A stretch of DNA of 64,000 nucleotides from Omphiscola glabra (lineage: Eukaryota; Mollusca; Gastropoda; Lymnaeidae): the NCBI GenBank assembly GCA_964017045.1, contig OZ024810.1, positions 15,612,704-15,676,703 on the forward strand, read 5' to 3'. This document shows, one piece after another, positions 10,248 through 21,612 of this stretch (position 1 is the first letter of the stretch; each line of letters starts with the position of its first letter). The notes beneath the pieces are model-generated. The model ran no database searches, was not told the DNA's origin, and saw only the letters and a program-made list of their open reading frames with translations. Position numbers and translations under genes: made by a program.

Positions 10248-10821
10248 AACTGAGCTCGCGAGATATCGCTCAACGGAGCTCGCTAGATATCGCTCAACGG
10301 AGCTCACTAGATATCGCTCAACGGAGCTCGCTAGATATCGCTCAACGGAGCTCGCTAGATATCGCTCAACGGAGCTCGCTAGATATCGCTCAACGGAGCT
10401 CGCTAGATATCGCTCAACGGAGCTCGCTAGATATCGCTCAACGGAGCTCGCTAGATATCGCTCAACGGAGCTCGCTAGATATCGCTCAACGGAGCTCGCT
10501 AGATATCGCCCAACGGAGCTCGCTAGATATCGCTCAACGGAGCTCGCTAGATATCGCTCAACGGAGCTCGCTAGATATCGCTCAACGGAGCTCGCTAGAT
10601 ATCGCTCAAATAAGCTCCCTAGATATCGCTCAACGGAGCTCGCTAGATATCGCTCAAATAAGCTCGCTAGATATCGCTCAACGGAGCTCGCTAGATATCG
10701 CTCAAATAAGCTCGCTAGATATCGCTCAACGGAGCTCGCTAGATATCGCTCAACTGAGCTCGCTAGATATCGCTCAACTGAGCTCGCTAGATATCGCTCA
10801 ACGGAGCTCGCTGGATATCGT
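10248..10821. repeat. 24-bp minisatellite with two palindromic hexamers per unit
   Basis: About 24 nearly identical copies of a 24-bp unit made of GAGCTCGCTAGATATCGCTC plus AACG. Each unit carries the palindromes GAGCTC and GATATC. A variant with AAATAAGCTC alternates with the main form near 10605-10710, giving a 48-bp higher-order period. The two long plus-strand frames (RSSLDIAQ and RYRSTELA repeats) follow from the multiple-of-three period. Confidence 0.95.
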
Positions 10822-10825
10822 ACCT

Positions 10826-12127
10826 GTCATCTCTAGCCTGATACTTTAACTCCACAATTCAACTTTGCTTGTGTCTGAACACGTGACGTCATTTGCGACA
10901 CTATTTTTTTTAATTTTTTTTTTATAATGATAATTATAGATCATTTTCACAAATCCATTAAAGTCATGAAAAATTATCTTTCAAATCCCCTTCTATTGTA
11001 ATGATGTTAATGTTACTTGATATATTTGGCACTGTACTCCTTTTATTTGAAAAAAAAATTAATTATACATAATAATCTACGGCTGGATGTGTGAAAAAAA
11101 AAACACACAAAAAAAAAAAAAACATTTTTAAAGTAATATGGATTCTATTTAAAGGCAATTAGCTTGTGAGGCGCCATTTTGTTAAATTATAATGACACAG
11201 ATATTGAGAGCCGTAGGCAGGTTCTGATATATAAATGTCATTATATATAATTGGTAATGAATTTTTATTTATATATTTATTTATTTTTTTAAAATCCTTT
11301 ATATTAACAACGTTTTTGTTCGTGGCAGGCCGGGGTGGCAAAATCAAATGATAAGCCCCACTCAACTACCCCCCCACCCCCACCCCCCCCCCCAAATCCC
11401 ACAAACAACAATTTTTCAATGGGGAAGATGAGGGAAATATGATGACACTGCTGTCATGAAATAAAATTCCTGATAACTGCGTTACATGAGATCCTTTTTT
11501 CCAAAAATTTATTTCTCAGGTGATTTTGGTGCGTAATAATTTCTTTTGATTTTCTGAAATCTAAAATAAATCTGCGGTGCAAAAGCGGGTGGAATTTTAG
11601 AATATTAATATAAAAGAAAAGAAAATACATATAAAGGATTTGTACGAACAACTTTGTCTTTAGGGTTTGTTTAATTTAGATTAAAATGTGCATCTGTTCC
11701 TTCCAAGTCATGATTTTGTCAACAAGTCTTGATAAAATCGTGACTCTGAAGGAAGATATGCGTTTGGTGCACTTGACTGTAAAATGCGCGATTGAAAACC
11801 CGATAGGAAAAATACAAACGGGAATATCCGATTCATTGAAACCTGGGGTTTAGCGAAAATTCCAATGGGGAAACAAGTGTCATGTGACAGCCGTGGATCA
11901 CACATTCAGGTAAAAAGCCTTGCTACGAAGTCTCTTATCATAGTGATACCAACTGTTTGTGTGCTTGAAGAATTCAAAGTTATACAATCGACAACCAGTA
12001 AGTATATTATTTTTAGTCATCTGTCCCCATTCAGTTGACTTAAAAAAAATAAAAGTCAGTTAAATTGAATCACTTTTGACTTTGAAAAGAGTACTATGGG
12101 CATGAGTTACTTTTAGTATCTTTATAT
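10826..12127. other. AT-rich intergenic sequence
   Basis: Poly-A/T tracts and a C-run (11370-11392). Two short minus-strand frames (11454-11651, 11708-11905) show no recognisable motif. A short inverted match (CATGATTTTGTC/AAAATCGTGA) lies near 11709-11745. Confidence 0.45.
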
Positions 12128-12317
12128 CAGCGGTTCTCAACCTGTGGGCCACGAGCCCTTTGGGGTCGCGGGACCCTTTCCCAGGGGGTCGCCTAAGAAA
12201 TTACATATGCTCTATAGTTATGAAGTATAACCGAAAATAATTTTGTGGCTGGAGGTCGCCACAACACGATGAACTGTGTTAAAGGGTCGAAACCATAAGG
12301 AAGGTTGAGAACCGCTG
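12128..12317 (+). mobile_element. SPIN-like hAT MITE, full-length copy
   Basis: 190 bp starting CAGCGGTTCTCAACCTGTGG and ending GGTTGAGAACCGCTG (terminal inverted repeats). It has the family blocks GGGGTCGC, GTCGCCTAAGA, GAAAATAATTTTGTGG and GTGTTAAAGGGTCG. The flanking octamers CTTTATAT (12120-12127) and CTTTATAA (12318-12325) match at 7 of 8, a hAT target duplication. Confidence 0.85.
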
Positions 12318-13063
12318 CTTTATAACAATGCCCTCCATTTCTTGTCTTGGATTTTTTTTATTATATCCGCTGTGTGTCTTGCCGTCCTGGAACATAGATC
12401 TACTTATACTTAGCGTCATTTGTTTATAGAATGTACCAGCCTCAAGTACGCGTGAAATTCGTTGGATCTACACCTTGGGACATTTAAATGGTAAAGCTGG
12501 TGTTGGGAGTGCTCCTTGTGACATTTATAGGGTAAATCTGGTGTTGGATCTACACCTTGTGACATTTAAATGGTTTAGCTGTTCCATTTATTGTTCCTGT
12601 TTAAAACAGGTTTCAAAGCAAAACCATTAAGGTTCACACTTATCTAAAAAAAATCAGTTTCCAGGAAACAGGAGCAGCACAACAACATTAGTAATTTTGG
12701 GATTTAAATTTCCGGAAAAATATTGAAAGCGGTAATGGGCTGAGATCATATGTATAAATTTGCACTAGAAAAACAAAATTGGGGGGTGGTGTTGTGATAG
12801 TGATAGACAGAAAGTATAAATAGAAACGGGGCGATGTTGAAAAATGTTGAAAGGTTTTATAAGCACTGCTTAATTTTTTTTATTTTTTTAAAATATTTTT
12901 TAGTTGATGCGCAATGCTAGTTGCGCCACAGACAAGTATTACTGCGTTTGGGGATTACTGCGTTTGGGGATTACTGCGTTTGGGGTTGTTTACGTGAACA
13001 AAGAAATGATTTATGAAGAAGATTTTGGAATGAGGAAGTTTAATCCACTTGTGCGTGAACTGT
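12318..13063. other. intergenic, with small local repeats
   Basis: Two or three imperfect copies of a GTTGGATCTACACCTTG/GACATTTAAATGGT block (about 12460-12575) and three copies of a 16-bp TACTGCGTTTGGGGAT unit (12939-12986). No gene was recognised. Confidence 0.5.
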
Positions 13064-13165
13064 TCCAACAATACACACACACACACACACATACACACAA
13101 GAAGGTGTTCTAAAAACACACACACACACGGAAATGTTCTAAATACACACACACACTCACACAAG
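13064..13165. repeat. (AC)n microsatellite, interrupted
   Basis: Three AC-rich blocks separated by GAAGGTGTTCTAAA or GAAATGTTCTAAA, giving a loose 30-35-bp higher-order repeat. Confidence 0.8.
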
Positions 13166-13679
13166 GAAGTTTTCTAAACACACACGGGGGAATAGGACAA
13201 TTTGTATTTTTGCCCCCCTTGTCGGTACTAATTTCTGCGTCCATATTCATCAGTACTTTTTATCTCGTCGTCCGTCCTGTCCTTACTTTTGGCAGCGACG
13301 CCTTGCTAGTCTTATTTCCATGTGTCTTATCTTATTTCTCATCAGAGGCAAACGCGGCGAATAGTTTCAGCTCAATCTGACAGTCCAAGAATAGGATATT
13401 CATATCTCCATGCTGTAAAAAATATCATGCGATGTTGTGTAGGATTTATCGTCATAATGTTGCCATTTCTTTTCACAAATGAACTTGCTAGATACGCTAG
13501 TATAGTACTCAGTAGTAGCAGTATTACAGTAATGTTTCGCCCACCGTATCTTCAGTGTGCTAGTACGGTGGTTCCTATCTATAATGTTTCGATTCCCGGC
13601 GCTTATGCCAGATGAAGGTTTCCACCATTATTTTGCTGCCCCCTCGGATACTACTTTTTAGTTAAGTAATATTTGTATT
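13166..13679. other. intergenic, no gene recognised
   Basis: A 97-codon plus-strand frame begins at 13322 but shows no domain, splice support or repeat. I treat it as chance. Confidence 0.4.
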
Positions 13680-13905
13680 TTATTCTGTTTTTACTGTTTG
13701 CTGCGGAGGAAATGCTGCACCTGGGCGAAGCCGGAAAATGGCGCCACTTAATATATAGAAAAAGTGCCCCCGGGGCGGATCAGTAAAAAGACGATATTTG
13801 GCCCCATCGTATTTCTGAAGTAAATGGGATTTGATCTTCTAATTCACTATTAAGATCCAATCTAAAGAAGATTTTGGCGCTCGCTGTGACTGGCCTCTTT
13901 GCTCC
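13680..13905. repeat. dispersed repeat (pair with 36325-36525), copy 1
   Basis: It shares with 36325-36525 the blocks GGGATTT(G/T)ATC, TCTAATTCACTATTAAG, CAATCT(A)AAGA and TTTTGGC/TTTTTGCCCCC, with several gaps. Also present are GCGCCACTTAATATA versus GACGCCCCTTAATATA. No ends were defined. Confidence 0.5.
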
Positions 13906-14696
13906 ATTCTCATGGCTCTGCCCGAGGGCAACATGGCACCCAGAGCGACGCAGCGGTATAAACCCGTGACAAATTTTTTTTTAGTCCTGTGACGTCACAA
14001 TTATTTATTAAATTATTTGATCTTTCGGTGTTTTTTCAAGTGATGGGGACTAAAAGCTTCTTGTACGTACCAGTTTGGGGGGGGGGGGATGCCCAAAAAA
14101 AAAAAGGCAAGCACAACATCACCCCACCCCCGCACTGGTATGGTTCCGATTGCTATGAGCCTTTGTGTCCGTACTTGGCATCCAGAACATCTGGTAAACT
14201 AGTCAATGATGATTTCAATGCGCATGGGGAATAACTCAAAAGGGATATCAATGCACATGGGGGATAACTCAAAAGCGATAAGAACACACTTGAAGGATAT
14301 GTTAAGTCCATTACAGTATTGCTCCAACCATAAATATGAGTAGCTGACCATGACCTTACAGGGTTTTGCTATGAGCTAATGACCTTTATCGGGTGTTTTC
14401 ACCCATTTACCCCAAAAGGGCACTGTGACCTAATGCAATGGAAGATGTACTCAAATAATCCTTGTGTGTGTTTTTTTGTTTGGGGGGGGGGGGGAATCCT
14501 TTCGATATTTAATCATTACTTAAATAAAGAGAAATCAGGCAAAGAAAAAAAAGAAAGAAAAAAAATTTATTTAATTCATAGCTGACCTTTCTTCAAGGAT
14601 GCTTGACTATGCGCTATAAATAGATTTTGTAAACAGCAGCCAAGCCTGTCTTCGAATGACTTTTGTGCTTATCCCCACCCTCCACCTCTGTTGCCT
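13906..14696. other. intergenic, poly-G tracts
   Basis: G-runs near 14077-14088 and 14481-14494, and a two-copy GATAACTCAAAAG(G/C)GATA block near 14230-14281. No gene was recognised. Confidence 0.45.
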
Positions 14697-14935
14697 GTGT
14701 TCGGTGAAGTGTTCAGTGAAGTGTTCAGTGAAGTGTTCAGTGAAGTGTTCAGTGAAGTGTTCAGTGAAGTGTTCAGTGAGGTGTTCAGTGAGGTGTTCAG
14801 TGCGGTGTTCAGTGCGGTGTTCGGTGAGGTGTTCGGTGAAGTGTTCGGTGAAGTGTTCAGTGAAGTGTTCTGTGAAGTGTTCAGTGAAGTGTTCAGTGAA
14901 GTGTTCAGTGAGGTGTTCAGTGAGGGATTCAGTAG
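14697..14935. repeat. 12-bp minisatellite
   Basis: About 20 copies of GTGTTCAGTGAA with a few A/G variants. Open in all plus frames (CSVK and FSEV repeats) because the period is a multiple of three without stops. Confidence 0.95.
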
Positions 14936-16072
14936 GGTGGGGAAGGTCTCAATTTTAAGGTTTAATCATGGGTTTCCTACCTTTTTTTTCAGGGATGAGG
15001 GTGTGGGTCTATTGACCATCTTTACCGGTCAGGTCAAGGCCACGGACCATTCTTAGGAGATTTTTTTAATGTATTATATGACATGTCAGCGACATTCAAG
15101 GTCACCTAGACTTTATGCAGTAGCGTATTTAGGGGGTGCTGGGGGGGGGGGGACAGTCGGCCCCTGGATAAAAAAAGAATATAGCCTAAATGTGGTTTCG
15201 TAAAATATCCGCTGTCCCACGGTCCCAGCTTGGTAGCCAGCCATCTGAGGCTTATGAACTCTTGTATTTCATTGAAAAATGATCCCTTTTCCTCCAGCTT
15301 AGGCAGTCTAGGAAATTTACCATTAACACTATACTTTTATTGATGGATCTGCACAGTGACGCACATGGTGGCAGTAGACTTCAAAATGACTTTACTTAGT
15401 AAGATTAGTTTTAACATTCATGAAGAATTTTTATTTAAAACACCTTTGTTGTTGTGACAACGACAATCTATATCGGCTTTTTTGTAAATATATAAATTTT
15501 AAATACAGAAATAGATTATTTTTTTTTGTGTGTGTGATAATGTTTTGTCTTTCTTTTTTTATTCATGGCTCTACTGTGTGATGTGTCAAATATAGCATGT
15601 AAACAATGTCTTCGGGAATACCCGGTGACGTCGTTCGGCTGTTTTCACTTTTTCAAGGAATACCCGATTACGCTTGTTTTAGTTTCGACCAAAAATAAAC
15701 TTTTACCGGACGACACGACATCATTACCTTTCCACGAGTTCAGAAACATAAATATGAAATAACGTTTTGAATTTTACGTATTATCTTATTTTTTTAAATT
15801 CCAACTTACTGAAGCTGCATCTGCTACTACCAAATATAAATTGATGCGAAGGACAGTTTGCAATCTGATTGAATAGAAAGATGGACCATTTTAACGTTAC
15901 TACATTAGAAGTGTTTACAACATAAGCCTGACAGAAATGTTTGTGTGTAATGGATCTTATATAGAGCTGCATAAACCATATGCAACGTCGTGTAATATTT
16001 TCAAGGTGAGCGCATAGATTTTGGTCAGTCACTGACTAAACCTTCGGGAACACAGAAACGGCTTAATAACCC
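14936..16072. other. intergenic, upstream of the ankyrin gene
   Basis: Holds a CAGTAGCGTATTTAGGGGG block plus a G-run (15117-15152), probably the end of a decayed MITE. No other gene signal was seen in the AT-rich remainder. Confidence 0.4.
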
Positions 16073-16494
16073 TGGACGTTTTAGTGTCTTAAACCGAAGA
16101 TTCCAAGTGCTTCTAACACTGTTATTGGACGTTCTAGTGTCTTAAACCGAAGATTCAAAGTGCTTCTAACACTGTTATTGGACGTTCTAGTGTCTTAAAC
16201 CGAAGATTCCAAGTGCTTCTAACACTGTTATTTGACGTTCTAGTGTCTTAAACCTAAGACTCCAAGTGCTTCTAACACTGTTATTTGACGTTCTAGTGTC
16301 TTAAGCCTAAGACTCCAAGTGCTTCTAACACTGTTATTTGACGTTCTAGTGTCTTAAACCTAAGACACCAAGTGCTTCTAACACTGTTATTTGACGTTCT
16401 AGTGTCTTAAACCTAAGACTCCAAGTGCTTCTAACACTGTTATTTGACGTTCTAGTGTCTTAAACCTAAGACTCCAAGTGCTTCTAACACTGCT
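16073..16494. repeat. 53-bp minisatellite upstream of the ankyrin gene
   Basis: Eight copies of a 53-bp unit with GACGTTCTAGTGTCTTAAAC, CTAAGACTCCAAGTGC and TTCTAACACTGTTATTT. Early units carry CCGAAGATT, later ones CCTAAGACT. The array ends about 95 nt before the acceptor of the first visible exon. Confidence 0.95.
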
Positions 16495-16588
16495 ACAAAA
16501 CCACGCCAAAACTCTTAAATTGTTTGAAATGATTTTTGTTAGAGAGATGAATCAAGTGAACTGAATTATTTTGTTTTTCTTCTTTCAG

Positions 16589-19500
16589 AATTACGAGACA
16601 AGCTGACTTTTCAAAAAGCTGTACTTTCATTCAAAAAGATGACTATTCAAAAGGCTGACCTTTCCTAAAGCTGACTTTTCAAAGAAGCTGACTTTTCAAA
16701 TACGCAGGCTGTGTCTTAAAGGGGGCATAAAGCCATGGATGAATCTGCAATAATAGACTTGATGATTTTTCAAAAAGTTGTTTCAGCGGCGTGTCTGGGT
16801 CATGTTGATGACCTTGACATTAACCTCGTGGACAGTCAGGGAAACACGCCGCTGATGTTGGCGAAGCAAATTGGAAGCAGGCGCGCTTACTGCACGCTTG
16901 TCAACGAGGGGGGAAAATACGATGTGACGAGGTAAGTGGCCCACTGCATTCTTTGGTATTTCACAGGGCCAATAAATGATGATAGTCTAGTGCAGCGGTT
17001 CTCAAGCTGTGGGTCGTGACCCCTTGGGGGTCGAACGACCCTTACACAGGGGTTGCCTAAGACCATCGGAAAACACATATTTATGAAGCAGCAATGAAAA
17101 TAAGTTAATGGTTGGGGTGTTACCACAACATGAGGAACTGTGTTAAAGGGTCATGGAATTGGCAAGGTTTAGAAACAACATTTTAAAGAGTGACTATGTT
17201 AGTTAAGTGAATAAATGATGTTAGATTAGTGAAAAAACGATGTAGGTCTAGTGACTGAATAATGTAGTGTAGTAAATAAATGTAGGTCTGTGTCGAATTA
17301 TGATAATTCAGTGCCTAAATGATGTTAGCTTAGAGAATAAATAATGTACTATATGTGTAGTGAACGAATGAAATTTTTTAAAGAATAAATGATTTTTGTT
17401 GATTGTATAAATAATATAAGCATAGTTATTGATTGATGTAGCTTAGTAAATAAATTGTGTAAACTAAGTGAATAAGTTATCTCAGTTTAGTGAATGCATG
17501 ATTTTAGTTTCGTGATCACTCATTCACACATAAACATACACATACACACAAAATACACACACAAATAAATACACCCCTATTCGTCGTTTGTTTCTGTTAA
17601 GACCGTAGTACGGTATCACATACAGTAATATGGCATCAATTACAGTAATATGGCATCAATTACAGTAATATGGCATCAATTACAGTAATATGGCATCAAT
17701 TACAGTAATATGGCATCAATTACAGTAATATGGCATCAATTACAGTAATATGGCATCAATTACAGTAATATGGTATCACATGCAGTAATATGGCAATACA
17801 TACAGTAATATGGCATCAATTACAGTAATATGGCATCAATTACAGTAATATGGCATCAATTACAGTAATATGGTATCACATGCAGTAATATGGCAATACA
17901 TACAGTAATATGGCATCAATTACAGTAATATGGCATCAATTACAGTAATATGGCATCAATTACAGTAATATGGCATCACATACAGTAATATGGCATCAAT
18001 TACAGTCTCTGATAGTTCTAGTTGAGAACTGGTATCTTTTGCTTTGGTGGTAGTCATGTTGAGTCTAACTTCAGGTCGGGTTAGGCTTTCATGTGGTCCT
18101 CGAGTTGGGATCACTTTCACTTTCTCCCTGTTTCCGGGTAAGGCCATGTCTGGAGACAAGCGCTATAAAAGTACTCAATCATCATAAATGTGCTGTGTTT
18201 TTTTTTAACTTGAATTATATTAGTAGTAGTTTTTATATATTCAGACTGACATCAAAAAAATAATCAGAGATCAATTATTTTTTTCAGGGACATCGAGGCT
18301 AAAGTCTCGGCGCTGAAGAGTTCCCCCAGTGAGGTCACGAGACAGATAGGTCAACTCTATGCGGAAGCCAGGTCCGGAGCACTCATCTCCAAAGTGTGTC
18401 AAGGCGTACCATTGGATGTCCCGATCGACCTGAGAGATGACTTTGGGGTCAGCGCCCTCGCCGTGGCGGTTGACTGCGGCGACGACTTTGCGGCCTCCAA
18501 TCTGATCGATTTGGGATCGACCTTCGATGAATCGACGTTGCTGGCTGCCGTTGACGGTTGGCATGCGGGTTGCATCCTTCTCCTCTTGAAAGCTGGGGTT
18601 GAGTTTTCACAAGATTCGTTGATTAGAATCCTCGAGATGCCTTTTCGTAAAGTCTTACTGGCTTTCTTGGAAGCGGAGACGTCGAGATCAACGCAGTCGA
18701 ATATCGTCGTGAGTCAGCCCAGATCTGAGCCCAAACTGACCATCTGGACACTCCAAGAGCCTGCCCTCATTACAGCTGTCCGATTCAACCTATTGGATGC
18801 CGTGAAGGGTCTCATAGAAGCTAAAGCTGACGTGAATGTAGGAAATACAATCGGCCAATCAGCCGTGGTTATTGCGTGTGAAGAAGTACACCTTGATATC
18901 GTGTACTGTCTCCTTGAAGCCGGTGCTGAATTACCGGTCAACGCGTCTTCCGTCAGAAAGGCGTTCTTCGCCGCGGTGGAGGCGAAGCGGTACGATGTCC
19001 TGACACGGTTCTGCTGCACTGGATTTTCGTTCGACGCGACCGATCCCCAGGGGGAGACTGCTCTCTTCAAAGCAGTGAGATTATCAGACGCAGAGTTATT
19101 AAACTTTTTCATAGACCACGAGACAAACATAAACCACAGAGACCACAGTGGCGCCACAGCGCTCATCCTGGCCACCGAGAGAAGAGACGCTGAAGTCGTT
19201 AGTCGGCTGATTAAATATAACGCACTACTCAACACCGCAAACAAGAACGGAGAAACTGCTCTCATGAAGGCGGCGGACTCATTCAGCATGACCAGCCTCC
19301 TCATCCAGGCCGACGTTAACGTCAACAAGGTGGACAGCCAGGGCGACTCCGCTCTTCTCCTCGCGTCAAAACAGGGCAACCTCGACGTGGTCACCGAGCT
19401 GGTGCTTGCTGGTGCCGACGTGAGGCAAGCGAATGTCAACGGCGACACGGCTTTAACGCTGGCGGTTCACTCAAAGAATGCGGAACTCGTCAGGTTGCTC

Positions 19501-20331
19501 ATTGAATCCAAGGCGGAAGTCAACGCGCGGGATAGCTCCGGGAATACCCCGTTGATTCTCGCCGCGTGTTATGGTCACGTGGGCACTGAAGAAAACACAG
19601 GGATCGCGGCGGGCGCTCAAGCCGATCTGATAAACCGAGATCTGGAAACAGTTCCGTATGCAGCAACGCAGAACACACAAGCAGCGATTGTTCGAAGTCT
19701 TGTATCGGCCGGTGTTGAAGTCGATGCTAAGAACAACCAAGGCGAAACAGCTCTTCACCTGGCTTGCCACAACGGAAATGACGACATCGCCGAGCTCTTA
19801 CTGGACGCCGGGGCAGACATAAACGCTGTTGACGGGTCTGGGAAAACGTTGTTGGGTGTAGCCTGTGACCTTGGTAACCTTGGGACTGTTCAATTTTTAC
19901 TTAAACGCAGGTGGGATAAAGCAATCACGGACACCAACAACCAGGCACTGTTGCTTGGGGCATTGAGGCATCGTCATCTTGACATTGCCGCTAGGCTCGT
20001 GGAGGCTGGGTTCGATGTCACTTTCGAGGACAAAGACGGCGATACGGCCCTCGGCCTGGCCTGCGAAACGAATAATCTTGAGCTAATCAATGCTGTTATC
20101 GACGCCGGAGCAGACGTGAACAAGACAAACGGTACAGGCGAGACAGCTTTACTCAACGCTGTAAGATCAACCAGTCTGGAAACAATAGCGCTTCTCCTCT
20201 CCCGTGGAGCTAGCGTAAATATAGCGAATAAATTAGGGGAATCCCCCATATCTCTAGCTGAAGGGTTGAATCAAGAAAATATCGTAGGTTTGTTTCAGAA
20301 TCCGGGGATTCCCCTAGAAGCCTATCACTGA
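16589..20331 (+). CDS. ankyrin-repeat protein, 746 aa, complete coding region
   Basis: The coding parts are 16735-16931 and 18288-20331, joined in phase (ACG AG|GTAAGT ... TTTTTTTCAG|G GAC) to a 2241-nt reading frame. The start lies in a good context (AAAGCCATGG), and a TTCTTTCAG acceptor at 16588 suggests an upstream non-coding exon. The protein is nearly all ankyrin repeats, about fifteen by eye: one partial (34-64), two weak ones (116-175), then a regular series from about 222 to 735 with hallmarks such as GETALFKAVR, GDSALLLASKQGN, GNTPLILAACYGH and GETALHLACHNGN. One repeat (about 483-547) is split by a roughly 40-residue insert. No signal peptide, membrane span, kinase, death or SOCS module is visible, so it is probably an intracellular protein-binding scaffold. 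The partner is unknown. Confidence 0.9.
16601..16705. repeat. tandem repeat in the 5' UTR of the ankyrin gene
   Basis: Five to six degenerate copies of AAGCTGACTTTTCAAA with spacing of 17-24 bp, lying between the acceptor (16588) and the start codon (16735). Confidence 0.75.
16735..16931 (+). CDS. exon with start codon, ankyrin gene
   Basis: 197 coding nt ending in phase 2 at an AG|GTAAGT donor. It encodes MDESAIIDLMIFQKVVSAAC and a first partial ankyrin repeat (DSQGNTPLMLAKQIGS). Confidence 0.88.
16993..17178 (+). mobile_element. SPIN-like hAT MITE in ankyrin intron
   Basis: The left end is CAGCGGTTCTCAAGCTGTGG. It has the blocks GGGGGTCGAACGACCCTT, GACCATCGGAAAACACATAT and GAGGAACTGTGTTAAAGGGT. 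The right end is eroded (GGTTTAGAAACAAC), so the target duplication cannot be read. Confidence 0.8.
17609..18006. repeat. 20-bp minisatellite in ankyrin intron
   Basis: Twenty copies of TACAGTAATATGGCATCAAT. Variant units (TATGGTATCACATGCAGTAA and the next one) recur as a block near 17770 and 17870, a higher-order repeat of about 100 bp. It ends 280 nt before the acceptor of the big exon. Confidence 0.95.
18288..20331 (+). CDS. large last exon, ankyrin gene
   Basis: 2044 nt, uninterrupted, ending in TGA at 20329-20331. It carries residues 66-746 with nearly all the repeats. Its base composition is clearly less AT-rich than the flanks, as expected of a coding exon. A 244-codon frame on the opposite strand is a shadow. 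Confidence 0.92.
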
Positions 20332-20528
20332 GTTGTAAACAGCTTCAATTTTTTTTATATATTATCCATTTGCTTAATTTAATTTTCTTTGATTAACGCA
20401 TTTTTTAAAACTTGTATCATATCAGTGATTTGTTTACTACAACTTCCCATCCCTTTTGCTCATGTCTTTGGTTTACGGAATCCTACAGAGCAGCTGAAAA
20501 TCGATACACAACTTCTCTAATTGAATGC

Positions 20529-20665
20529 AGGAGTTGAGTTTTCACAAGATTCACTGATTACAATCCCTGAAACGGCTTTTTCTTAAAAGTCTTTCTGCCT
20601 TTCTTGGAATCGGAGAGGTCAAGGTCAATGCGATCCAATATCGCCGTGAGTCGGCCCCGATCCAT
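20529..20665 (+). pseudogene. decayed duplicate of part of the ankyrin exon
   Basis: It aligns without large gaps to 18592-18728 of the coding exon (residues about 168-212). Shared blocks are GTTGAGTTTTCACAAGATTC, CTTTCTTGGAA, CGGAGA and ATATCG.CGTGAGTC.GCCC. Single-base indels (for example TTTTTCTTAAAAGTC against TTTTCGTAAAGTC) and many substitutions destroy the frame. It lies about 200 bp past the stop codon in the same orientation. No intron or other exon parts were seen around it. Confidence 0.85.
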
Positions 20666-21411
20666 CTATTGTAATTTGTTAAATCCTTGAATTTACTTGA
20701 TCCGAAATCAATGCTGTTACATTGTGAGAGTTTGGGAAAAGAAGGGGGAGGGAGGGAGAGGAAACTAGATGGCGGACGAAACGCATATTAAAAAATGGCC
20801 TACGGTTGTTAACCAAGCCGTAGAGACCGTAGTCGAAATCACAACATTTTCTCGATTTCACCCATTTCGAAAACTTACTGTGATTTCGTATGCTTATAAG
20901 CCGAACCTCTTATATCCGACATACAAAGTGGATGGTTACAACCAAAACAAAAAAAAACAGCTGATGGCGGTTTTATTCCGCTTGTTCACAGTGTATGTTT
21001 CATGAGAAAAAATAAGAAAACATAAGATGATAAGATAAGAGATTTTTTTATTGATGTGAATAAATGGAAATTTGTTGTTTGTCGTTTTTTTTTTCATCCA
21101 TCGTACACACTTTTTTTTTCAGTTTTGAAAATCCTAGTTTGAGTCTTTCAGTGTTCCTTAAAATTCGTCTGTAGCAAGAAATGCCTCGAATAATTGTATA
21201 TAACCAAGCAAGTTTTATCAATGACTGATAGGAATTTGTTCTTTCTTTCAGAGTAAGATTTATATTTTGCCTTTGAAGTAATGCATCCATAACTAGTTGA
21301 AACGTTGTTGTCGTAAAGACTTTTCGTGACCTATTTAAATAAATTTATCCTCGGCCACGATTAACTTACATCCCCACGATGTGTCATCTGAAACAACAAC
21401 AGATCACCGAG
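20666..21411. other. intergenic, no gene recognised
   Basis: AT-rich sequence with several short frames that lack motifs. AATAAA-like words near 21055-21060 could serve as a distant poly(A) signal, but none is close to the ankyrin stop. Confidence 0.4.
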
Positions 21412-21612
21412 CAGTGGCGTATGCATGGGGTGCGTATGGGGCGGTCCTCCGTACCCCGGACGAATCTTATTTCTTTATATAAAGGGGTGGCATTTGCGGC
21501 CCAATGCATAGTTGTTTGATTTTTTTTTTTCGTGAATGAAGGATAGTGGCAAAAATCTTCACTCCCCTTCCCCCCCCCCCCCCCCCCCCCCGTGGCACTA
21601 ACTACGCCACTG
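21412..21612 (+). mobile_element. hAT-type MITE, CAGTGGCGTA family, divergent copy
   Basis: About 201 bp with ends CAGTGGCGTA and ACTACGCCACTG. Flanking octamers TCACCGAG (21404-21411) and TCGCCAAG (21613-21620) match at 6 of 8 with transition differences. It contains a 21-22-nt C-run near its right end. Confidence 0.75.

Noticed and set aside
10232..10849. Two overlapping plus-strand frames of about 200 aa with 8-residue repeats
   Set aside because: Both are translations of the same 24-bp DNA repeat in different frames. There is no sequence outside the array, no splice context, and the frames are equally open, so a protein-coding gene is not supported.
17609..18006. CRISPR-like direct repeats
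   Set aside because: The repeats are contiguous with no unique spacers, and the context is eukaryotic with introns. The same applies to all other arrays.
18714..19448. 244-aa minus-strand frame opposite the ankyrin exon
   Set aside because: Shadow of a GC-richer true coding exon; low-complexity Ala/Ser/Thr composition and no start or splice context.
16735..20331. A toxin, effector or bacterial ankyrin origin for the ankyrin gene
   Set aside because: It has a spliceosomal intron with strong consensus sites, sits among animal genes and animal hAT elements, and shows no secretion signal; ordinary host ankyrin gene is the simpler reading.
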